From positions 1-20,135 of the forward strand of contig SPCL01000021.1 in NCBI GenBank assembly GCA_004525335.1: 20,135 nucleotides of DNA, in the 5' to 3' direction. Both the position numbers and the translations under genes were made by a program. Source of the DNA: Thermodesulfobacteriales bacterium. Its GTDB lineage: Bacteria > Desulfobacterota_D > UBA1144 > Nemesobacterales > UBA2774. A model generated the notes under the pieces. It was not told the DNA's origin. It searched no databases and saw only the letters and a list, made by a program, of their open reading frames with translations. The number at the start of each line of letters is the position of its first letter. Position 1 is the stretch's first letter. This document shows, one piece after another, positions 14,705-20,135 of this stretch.

Positions 14705-16069
14705 ATGCCGGGTTCTCTTATAAACGAAAATAACCGTAAATGGGTTATTCTTGTTACTGCTAGTATGGCTTTCGGGCTTATTATGCTTGACGAGACTGTT
14801 GTTGCGGTGGCTCTGCCTACGATTCAACATGATCTTTCAATGAGCCTCGTATTATCGCATTGGGTAATAAACTCTTACCTACTCGTCATTGCAGGGCTTA
14901 TCGCGGTAGGCGGAAAGCTCGGCGATATCATTGGCTATAGAACGCTATTTGTCGCTGGCGTTCTCATATTCGGGATTTTTTCACTGGCTGCCGGTTTTGC
15001 CCAAAGCGCCACATGGATATTAACCGCTAGAGCTCTTCAGGGATTCGGTGCTGCTGTGATTTTCCCTGCCTCAATGGCACTTTTAGCCCTAACTTTTCCA
15101 GCGTCGCAGCGAGGTCTTGCAATGGGTGTATACGGAGCAATAGGCTCTATATTTATTGCGCTCGGGCCATTGGTAGGCGGTTTCTTAACTGATGAAATAT
15201 CCTGGCGGTGGATTTTCTGGATCAATGTTCCTGTGATAGCAATTATAATATTGGTTTTCCTGGCGTCATGGCGGGAGCCTACATTCGAAACCGCTCGTCC
15301 CAAAATCGATCTCCCCGGTCTTGTCACTCTCGTTCTGGGAATAACCCCTTTGGTTATGGCAATAATGCAGGGAGCCGAGTGGGGATGGGATTCCTACATC
15401 ATTATTTTTCTATTCATAATGTCCGCAGTTATGCTGACACTTTTCTATATAATTGAGCTAAGGGCAAAAGAGCCGCTTATTGAAGTTGACTTATTCAGGA
15501 ATGAAACATTCTTATCTTCTAATCTTGCAATTTTTACTGGGCAGTTTACTAAAATTGCGGTAATTGTATTTGGAGCGCTTTACTTCCAGGAAGCACTAAA
15601 AATGAATCCGTTACAGGCTGGAGCAGCCCTTTTACCCGCAATGATTCCGATTCCCATAGTAGCTGTCATTTCCGGACGACTAACGGATAAGTATGGACCA
15701 CGTTATCCTACACTCTTTGGTCTGCTAATATCCGGAGTTGCTCTTTTATTGATGGGACTGACGGTTGGTACAGATAGCTATCGATTGCTTGTCCCAACAT
15801 TGATTCTCTGGGGTATTTCGCTCTCAAGTATTTTCGCCCCTGCTTTAACCGCTGTTATGCTATCTGTTCCTAATGAAAAGCAGGGTCAGGCGAGCGGTAT
15901 TGTCTTAACTTCTCAAATATTCGGGGCTGCAATTGGTTTAGCTATACTAAGCGCCCTTTTGCAACAGCTACATAGCTACAGACCCGTATTCTTGTTAACG
16001 TCCGGCATTGTATTCTTTACATTGATAGTAGGTTGGATGTATCTGGGTAGAAAAAATAACCAAAGTTAA
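14705..16069 (+). CDS. MFS efflux transporter, DHA2 (EmrB/QacA) family
   Basis: A predicted proton-driven drug or metabolite exporter in the inner membrane, 454 residues with mostly hydrophobic sequence. Family motifs are visible: LDETVVAVALPTIQ (motif D1, TM1), GGKLGDIIGYR (motif A after TM2), RALQGFGAAVIFPAS (motif B region, TM4) and GSIFIALGPLVGGFLTD (motif C, TM5), which marks antiporters. The length fits the 14-helix DHA2 group, although the C-terminus is short for that group. It starts 18 nt after the monooxygenase stop and probably forms one operon with it. Substrate unknown. Confidence 0.93.
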   Translation: MPGSLINENNRKWVILVTASMAFGLIMLDETVVAVALPTIQHDLSMSLVLSHWVINSYLLVIAGLIAVGGKLGDIIGYRTLFVAGVLIFGIFSLAAGFAQSATWILTARALQGFGAAVIFPASMALLALTFPASQRGLAMGVYGAIGSIFIALGPLVGGFLTDEISWRWIFWINVPVIAIIILVFLASWREPTFETARPKIDLPGLVTLVLGITPLVMAIMQGAEWGWDSYIIIFLFIMSAVMLTLFYIIELRAKEPLIEVDLFRNETFLSSNLAIFTGQFTKIAVIVFGALYFQEALKMNPLQAGAALLPAMIPIPIVAVISGRLTDKYGPRYPTLFGLLISGVALLLMGLTVGTDSYRLLVPTLILWGISLSSIFAPALTAVMLSVPNEKQGQASGIVLTSQIFGAAIGLAILSALLQQLHSYRPVFLLTSGIVFFTLIVGWMYLGRKNNQS

Positions 16070-16144
16070 CCTAGTCCATCTGAATTTCTTATATTTAGAT
16101 TTTTTTGTTTAAAAATAAGAACCGTGAAGGTAATTTAATAGATA

Positions 16145-17248
16145 ATGTCTCCAATCCTTCAATTAAAAACCACAAAGTATCTTCTCGTCTCAATTGCTAT
16201 TCTAGTAGTTTTATTCTTCACGGTTTCCTCAAGTATAAAGCATACCGATTCGAACGAAGTATACGGTCTCAAATACAAAGGCGCTGTCCTAGCCCACATT
16301 CACAGAATTGGAAGCGGCTATGGATCCATTTCCTCAAAAGAGATACATAAACATCTTAGTGCGGTTGGTTATAACGTTGTTCAGTTAAATACCTTTGCCT
16401 ATATGAGGAACCGAAAAGATACGATGATCTATATAGGAGGGGACCCATCAATGGCCGGTCCCTATATAGAGAGTGAAATACAAAATCTCCACGAAATGGG
16501 GTTTAAAGTTATGTTAAAACCTCATATATGGATAGGGGGGCATGATCTTGATCCCGATAACTGGAGAAGTAAGATTGATTTTGAAGATTCTCAGAAAAGG
16601 GAAAAATGGTTTGAAAGCTATACCAAATTTATTCTTGGTGAAGCTGAATTAGCGGAAAGCACTGGGGTTGAAATACTGGTTATAGGAACTGAGCTTGTTG
16701 GAGTTTCGAAATACACTGATGAATGGGGGAAAATTATTGAGAAGATAAGAGAAGTGTATAGCGGCAAGCTAACTTATGCTGCTGAAGGAATGAATGCACA
16801 AAAGATTGAGTTCTGGAACGATTTAGACTACATAGGAATAGATGCATATTTCCCTCTCACGGATAAAGCTGATCCAGGTTTGAAAGAACTAGTTGAGGGC
16901 TGGGGAAAATATGAACCTGAGATGAAAAAGCTCTCTGATAAATATTCCAAGCAGATCATTTTTACTGAAATCGGATTTAAATCAGTTGAGGGAACAGCGA
17001 TAAAACCCTGGGAATGGGGGCAGGAAGGCAAGACTAGTCAGGTGGAGCAAGCGCTCGCCTTTGAAGCTACTTCAATTGCATTTAAAAATAAACCCTATTT
17101 AGCAGGGATATTTGTTTGGAAATACTTCACTGATATGAATAGCCACGAGAAGGGGAATAATGAAAAAGGTTTTACCCCCTACGGAAAAGAAGCAGAAAAA
17201 GTAATCTCGGGCTGGTTTGAAACAAATTCCGAGCAATCTGCCAAGTAA
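16145..17248 (+). CDS. Membrane-anchored GH113-like TIM-barrel glycoside hydrolase
   Basis: A predicted extracytoplasmic glycosidase, 367 residues. An N-terminal hydrophobic segment (about 11-29, KYLLVSIAILVVLFFTVSS) lacks a clear cleavage site and may anchor the protein. The barrel carries sequences like those of GH113 and related TIM-barrel proteins: VVQLNTFAYMR, GFKVMLKPHIWI, VIGTELVG with probable acid/base Glu183, SGKLTYAAEG, LDYIGIDAYFPLTD, and IIFTEIGFKS with probable nucleophile Glu275. GH113 members characterised so far are beta-mannanases; mannan specificity here is only a possibility. A weak GAAGGT ribosome-binding site lies upstream. It is 75 nt after the MFS gene and may be a separate unit. 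Confidence 0.82.
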   Translation: MSPILQLKTTKYLLVSIAILVVLFFTVSSSIKHTDSNEVYGLKYKGAVLAHIHRIGSGYGSISSKEIHKHLSAVGYNVVQLNTFAYMRNRKDTMIYIGGDPSMAGPYIESEIQNLHEMGFKVMLKPHIWIGGHDLDPDNWRSKIDFEDSQKREKWFESYTKFILGEAELAESTGVEILVIGTELVGVSKYTDEWGKIIEKIREVYSGKLTYAAEGMNAQKIEFWNDLDYIGIDAYFPLTDKADPGLKELVEGWGKYEPEMKKLSDKYSKQIIFTEIGFKSVEGTAIKPWEWGQEGKTSQVEQALAFEATSIAFKNKPYLAGIFVWKYFTDMNSHEKGNNEKGFTPYGKEAEKVISGWFETNSEQSAK

Positions 17249-17294
17249 GGTTTTTTCTTTCGATCATCATCTACATGCCAGCTCTAATCAAATG

Positions 17295-17921
17295 CTATTC
17301 CACATAAAGAATCCAGCCACTTTGATTAGCTTTGAGAGTCCCATCCAGAGTTACATTTTTCTTTTCAGTCTTCTTTTCTAGTGCATTAATTTTTTCAGGT
17401 GAACCATGGAGTGCATAAATTTCACCATTATCCGTTTGTATGAAATGGGCGTGCGGTTCATATTCATTACAAGCACCCTCTGCAATTACCGGGTTTACGT
17501 TCCCTTCGTCATAGTCTGGAAATACACAAAGAATATATCCCGTAACAGTGGTTTTGATTGAACCGTCTTCTAGATCTAAAGATGGAGTATAAAGCTGCCA
17601 GGCTCTTTGATGACCTACAGTCCTGCCTTTAAGTCTAAGCGGTAGGCGGTAGCCCATTCTAGTCTTTGAGCTTTGCTTAATTTTTTCAATCTCTTCCTCT
17701 GAGCCGTGAAGAGAGTAGAGATTGCCGTCGATGCCAATTATATATAGTAATCCATTGCACTCCGTAAAGTCCTTTGATACATTTGCTTTTCCCGCTTCAT
17801 CTAATTGCACACAAACCAACTGACCCCTTACAATCTGGATGTCATCTGTTTGGGCAAAGCTATTAAGTTGAAAGACTAAAACGGTTAGCAAAAAAGAACT
17901 TATTAAATTGAATATCCGCAT
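17295..17921 (-). CDS. Secreted protein with two tandem copies of an unrecognised domain
   Basis: I do not recognise the family. The 208-residue protein has a Sec signal peptide (about 1-23, ending SFAQ). The rest is an internal duplication. Copy 1 (about 31-111) has VRGQLVCV, then LYSLHGSEEEIEKI. Copy 2 (about 126-207) has VTGYILCV, then IYALHGSPEKINAL. The LHGS motifs lie exactly 100 residues apart. Each copy has two cysteines (37 and 55; 132 and 151) that could form a disulphide, and ends in a tryptophan-containing strand (AWQLYT, GWILYV). This suggests a small periplasmic beta-rich domain. SD GGAGGC precedes the ATG. It is downstream of folK on the same strand but has its own promoter. 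Confidence 0.8.
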   Translation of the reverse strand: MRIFNLISSFLLTVLVFQLNSFAQTDDIQIVRGQLVCVQLDEAGKANVSKDFTECNGLLYIIGIDGNLYSLHGSEEEIEKIKQSSKTRMGYRLPLRLKGRTVGHQRAWQLYTPSLDLEDGSIKTTVTGYILCVFPDYDEGNVNPVIAEGACNEYEPHAHFIQTDNGEIYALHGSPEKINALEKKTEKKNVTLDGTLKANQSGWILYVE

Positions 17922-17959
17922 TACGGGGCCTCCGCAAGCTAGGTTTTCTAATTAATAAG

Positions 17960-17987
17960 ATTATACTAATTTAGATACATAATGTAA
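17960..17987 (-). promoter_or_regulatory. Candidate promoter of the tandem-domain secreted protein gene
   Basis: On the minus strand TTACAT (17987-17982) and a perfect TATAAT (17965-17960) are 16 nt apart and about 39 nt before the start codon. It would separate this gene from the folate genes upstream. Confidence 0.5.
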
Positions 17988-18013
17988 GTAAAAGGCTCCA
18001 ATTCAAACTATCG

Positions 18014-18412
18014 TTATTGCCGCTGAATCTTTAGTTCAGGAAGAAGCTCGTTGATTGAATTAATTAAAAATTCTCTCTCGTACACTTCACTCTCTACCAC
18101 TTTGCCGTTCCAAACTATAATATCAAGATCAATTGTTCTAGGGCCATTTTTGTTTTCTGATTTAATTCTTCCTAATTCTTTCTCTAGATTTTTTAGCCAG
18201 GATTTTAAAGTGAGTTTGTCCATTTCTGTCTCTATCAAGAAAGCGCCGTTTAAGAAGTTGTCCTGGTTCTTGCAGCCTATCGGTTCGGTTTCTATGAAAG
18301 ATGAGACTTTTTTTAGTTTGTGAATTTTAGCTATGACTTCTTTGGATTGGTTAATATTTATTTCGGGATCAATGTTTGAACCTACGCCAATTATCACTTC
18401 GTTAACTTTCAT
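18014..18412 (-). CDS. folK: 6-hydroxymethyl-7,8-dihydropterin pyrophosphokinase (HPPK)
   Basis: Transfers pyrophosphate from ATP to 6-hydroxymethyl-dihydropterin in folate synthesis, in the cytosol. The 132-residue protein is shorter than the common length of about 160, but the signature is complete: IIGVGSNIDPEIN at the N-terminus, ETEPIGCKNQDNFLNGA, and GPRTIDLDIIVW, with Asp95 and Asp97 as the magnesium ligands. The tail REFLINSINELLPEL matches the family end. It starts 11 nt after folB and is the third gene of the pterin cluster. Confidence 0.93.
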   Translation of the reverse strand: MKVNEVIIGVGSNIDPEININQSKEVIAKIHKLKKVSSFIETEPIGCKNQDNFLNGAFLIETEMDKLTLKSWLKNLEKELGRIKSENKNGPRTIDLDIIVWNGKVVESEVYEREFLINSINELLPELKIQRQ

Positions 18413-18423
18413 TAGCTTTCTAG

Positions 18424-18771
18424 TTATCGGGTCTCAGTTTGAGTTACAGACACGGAATCTGTAAACCGTAGCGCGCCAGGTTTATCAACCCGCACACTGG
18501 CTTTTTCCACTTTTTCATTTTCCATAATAATTTTGATAGCTTCACCTGCTATTCTCTCAATTAAGTTGAATTCGGATTCCTCTACCATGGTGATTATTTT
18601 CTTAGTTATCGATTTGTAATCTATGGTGTCTGCAATATCATCTGTTTCAATAGCTTTTGTTCCGTCAAATTCGATCTCAACATTTATAACTATGTCCTGC
18701 TTGTTTTCCTTTTCCCATTCATAAATGCCAACAATAGTTCTGAGCTTTAAGTCTTCTATTCTTATTATCAT
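18424..18771 (-). CDS. folB: Dihydroneopterin aldolase
   Basis: Cleaves dihydroneopterin to 6-hydroxymethyl-dihydropterin and glycolaldehyde, the step before FolK. The 115-residue product is of normal size. It shows LRTIVGIYEWEKENKQDIVINVEIEFD with Glu20, DTIDYKSI, FNLIERIAGEAI with Glu72, and the catalytic lysine K97 in VDKPGALRFTDSVSV. FolX (dihydroneopterin-triphosphate epimerase) has a similar fold, but the pairing with folK favours FolB. A GGGGAA ribosome-binding site precedes the ATG. It lies 9 nt downstream of the pteridine-reductase-like gene. Confidence 0.92.
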   Translation of the reverse strand: MIIRIEDLKLRTIVGIYEWEKENKQDIVINVEIEFDGTKAIETDDIADTIDYKSITKKIITMVEESEFNLIERIAGEAIKIIMENEKVEKASVRVDKPGALRFTDSVSVTQTETR

Positions 18772-18780
18772 AATGTTCCC

Positions 18781-19494
18781 CTATACTAAATGCTGCCCTC
18801 CGTCTACAAATAGACATTGCCCCGTCACAAATGGATTGTTTAAAATATATTCTACAGCACTAATTATATAATCCGGATTACCTGGTTTTTTAAGAGGTGT
18901 ATTTTCAGCAATTTTTTCTAAATAATGAATGTCTTTATCAGGTGGTGGGAGAATAGGGCCCGGGCATATTCCGTTTACTCTGATTTTTGGTCCTAATTCT
19001 TTAGCTGCCATTAAAGTAAAATCTCTAAGTGCTTTCTTAGACAAATTGTAACTAAAATGCTCAGTCTCAATTTTGTTAATACGCATATCCAGCATGTTTA
19101 TAATCAGCTCTGAATGATCCCCCTTACTAAAATCCTGTGAGAGAAAAAACGGGGCTTTGAAGTTTGTATTAAAATCTCTATCAAAAATTTCTTCTGTGAC
19201 ATCCTCAAAACCAACATTCTCAAATATCGATGCGCTGTTTACCAAAACCGAGCATTCCGGAAAAACTTCAAACACTGTCGGAATTAGGCTTCGAACCTCT
19301 TGAATCTCAGATAAGTTTGATTTAAATATCTCAGCTTGTCTTCCTTTTTCCCTAATTAATTCAGCAGTCTCTTTAGCTTCTTTCTCCGAGTGATTGTAGT
19401 GTACAGCAATGTCATACCCACTCTCTGCTAAAAAAAGTGAAATCGCTTTACCCAACCTCTTTCCCCCGCCAGTAATTAAAGCTGCTTTGCCCAT
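18781..19494 (-). CDS. Pteridine reductase-like short-chain dehydrogenase (PTR1/FolM type)
   Basis: A predicted NADPH-dependent reductase of dihydrobiopterin, dihydromonapterin or dihydrofolate. The 237-residue SDR has the T8GGGKRLG15 nucleotide loop, whose arginine is typical of NADPH-preferring pteridine reductases, and VNSASIF. The catalytic residues are Asp136 (INMLDMR), Tyr149 and Lys153 (YNLSK). The 13- and 4-residue spacings equal those of the Asp-Tyr-Lys triad known in Leishmania PTR1 (181, 194, 198). The C-terminus FVTGQCLFVDGGQHLV is standard SDR. It leads a tight cluster with folB (9-nt gap) and folK, which strongly supports a pterin substrate. Whether it acts as FolM or stands in for dihydrofolate reductase cannot be told from the window. 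Confidence 0.87.
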   Translation of the reverse strand: MGKAALITGGGKRLGKAISLFLAESGYDIAVHYNHSEKEAKETAELIREKGRQAEIFKSNLSEIQEVRSLIPTVFEVFPECSVLVNSASIFENVGFEDVTEEIFDRDFNTNFKAPFFLSQDFSKGDHSELIINMLDMRINKIETEHFSYNLSKKALRDFTLMAAKELGPKIRVNGICPGPILPPPDKDIHYLEKIAENTPLKKPGNPDYIISAVEYILNNPFVTGQCLFVDGGQHLV

Positions 19495-19562
19495 AGTCTT
19501 CTTAAATAATTTTATTTGGTCAGTATATCATATATAGAAATGCTGATAATCAGGATTCACTT

Positions 19563-19886
19563 TTAATTCGAGACCAGTTTTAAACCTACAATGCCAACAA
19601 TTATAAAACCTAAAAATACAAATCTGAGTGCCTGAGTCGGCTCTCCGAGTATTATTATGCCTAGCACAAAAGTTCCAACAGCGCCAATACCAGTCCAAAC
19701 TGCATATGCAGTCCCCACAGGTATGTCCCTTTGAGCAAGGAACAATAGGAATCCGCTCAGTAGTATGCATATTACTGCAAATATTGCTGGCCAAATCTGG
19801 AAACCCTTATCAGTCCATGCGAATTTTAAGCCCATTGGCCATCCCCATTCCATGATTCCGGCAATAAGTAGAAAAATCCACGGCAT
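19563..19886 (-). CDS. sugE: Small multidrug resistance protein, SugE/Gdx guanidinium exporter subtype
   Basis: A four-helix inner-membrane proton antiporter that works as a dual-topology dimer. The 107-residue protein has the essential Glu13 in LLIAGIMEWGWPMGLK. The W-x-x-GLK pattern and IPVGTAYAVWTGIGAVG match the Gdx (formerly SugE) group, which exports guanidinium, rather than EmrE. Conservation continues through LGEPTQALRFVFLGFIIVGIVGLKL. A strong ribosome-binding site (GAGGAGGA) precedes the ATG. It lies 68 nt upstream of the pteridine-reductase-like gene on the same strand. I searched its leader by eye for guanidine riboswitch features and saw none. Confidence 0.9.
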   Translation of the reverse strand: MPWIFLLIAGIMEWGWPMGLKFAWTDKGFQIWPAIFAVICILLSGFLLFLAQRDIPVGTAYAVWTGIGAVGTFVLGIIILGEPTQALRFVFLGFIIVGIVGLKLVSN

Positions 19887-19998
19887 TTTCTATATCCTCC
19901 TCAAATTTTTAATACAGATAATAATGTAACCAAGTTGTAAGTTCTTGCTATTAACGCATAGTGAATCTCTTTACTGATCTTGATATCTAATAAATAAA

Positions 19999-20135
19999 GG
20001 GGCTGTCCTAGATAACAGAGAAAGGTTATCATAACAGTCATACGAAAGAGCAGATTAAACAAGGATAAGCAGCAGCGTTTGATGGAGCACTTTATATCGG
20101 GTTCTACTGCAAGGTGTGCCGCGGAACTTGTGAGA
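19999..20135 (+). mobile_element. Left end of an IS1595/IS1016-like insertion sequence (truncated by window)
   Basis: The element appears to begin at GGGGCTGTCCTAGATAAC (from 19999), a terminal inverted repeat of the kind used by IS1016-type elements. The reading frame 40 nt inside encodes a recognisable transposase N-terminus. A small inverted repeat, GATAAC/GTTATC, lies at 20011-20030. The other end and the target duplication are outside the window, so the exact boundary is inferred. Confidence 0.75.
20040..20135 (+). CDS. IS1595-family (IS1016-like) transposase, N-terminal part
   Basis: The frame from 20040 reads I/M-RKSRLNKDKQQRLMEHF, then ISGSTARCAAELVR, and continues off the window. 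The KQ-x-RLMEHF-(I/V)-(S/A)-G-(S/T)-TAR-(C/x)-AA pattern is the characteristic N-terminus of IS1016-type transposases, a zinc-ribbon/HTH region ahead of the DDE domain. The expected ATG is ATA here. No ATG, GTG or TTG occurs in frame between the stop at 20013-20015 and the TTG ATG at 20079-20084. Either the copy is inactivated by a point change or it uses a non-standard start. Confidence 0.72.
   Translation, partial: MRKSRLNKDKQQRLMEHFISGSTARCAAELVR

Noticed and set aside
15037..15456. Alternative frames within the MFS gene
   Set aside because: They are shadows of the transporter frame, which carries all conserved DHA2 motifs.
16088..16122. AT-rich inverted repeat (TTCTTAT...ATAAGAA) between the MFS and glycosidase genes as a terminator
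   Set aside because: The perfect arms are 7 bp with almost no G/C, and the T run lies in the loop rather than after the stem.
19528..19855. Overlapping frames on both strands around sugE
   Set aside because: They overlap the well-supported SMR gene in other frames and encode Cys/His-rich nonsense without family features.
19887..19998. Guanidine riboswitch upstream of sugE
   Set aside because: No mini-ykkC ACGR hairpin pair or ykkC core was seen by eye; a covariance-model search would be decisive.
1..20135. CRISPR arrays, rRNA, prophage or toxin-antitoxin modules
   Set aside because: No regularly spaced repeats, rRNA-like sequence, phage structural genes or paired small toxin/antitoxin frames were recognised on either strand.

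Overview
The window is about 20 kb of AT-rich chromosomal DNA from a Gram-negative (diderm) bacterium. The diderm call rests on lipobox lipoproteins, a LoiP/YcaL-type M48 lipoprotein protease and several Sec-exported proteins. The housekeeping block tRNA-Val, thrS, infC, rpmI, rplT, and the overall gene content, would fit a deltaproteobacterium-like or candidate-phylum lineage. That placement is inference; no phylogenetic computation was done. No phage, plasmid, rRNA or CRISPR features were seen.

Left part (1-5100). The edge looks like the end of a leftward gene, possibly a transposase. Next come tRNA-Val(GAC) and, only 21 nt after its CCA end, a tight translation operon: thrS, infC (probably using a rare ATA start), rpmI overlapping infC, and rplT. 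pheST, a common next neighbour, is absent. Convergent to this block is a minus-strand pair: an M48 lipoprotein protease and an EndoIII/MagIII-type DNA glycosylase.

Middle (5000-12400). A TetR regulator with a promoter and a palindromic operator at its own start site is followed, on the same strand, by a fold-type I aminotransferase with altered PLP-contact residues. Divergent from it is a P460-like lipoprotein lacking a haem motif, ended by a strong terminator. An ABC exporter with non-canonical ATPase residues is translationally coupled (TAATG) to a gamma-glutamylcyclotransferase-like gene. Then follow a PspC-domain protein, an inositol-monophosphatase-family protein and a secreted DUF3298 protein.

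Right part (12400-20135). A four-helix membrane protein is followed by an FAD aromatic-hydroxylase-type monooxygenase and a DHA2 MFS efflux pump, which look like one transcription unit (modify and export). Next are a membrane-anchored GH113-like TIM-barrel glycosidase and, convergent, a secreted protein built from two copies of an unrecognised Cys-containing domain. A compact minus-strand folate/pterin cluster follows: a PTR1/FolM-type pteridine reductase, FolB and FolK, preceded by a SugE/Gdx small multidrug resistance protein. The right edge enters an IS1595/IS1016-like insertion sequence whose transposase reading frame has ATA where an ATG would be expected.

I found no convincing wholly new multi-gene system. 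The best leads are the pterin cluster with an intact PTR1 triad, the degenerate ABC exporter coupled to a GGCT-like enzyme, the aminotransferase with both PLP O3' contacts replaced, the hydroxylase-efflux pair, and the tandem-domain secreted protein.
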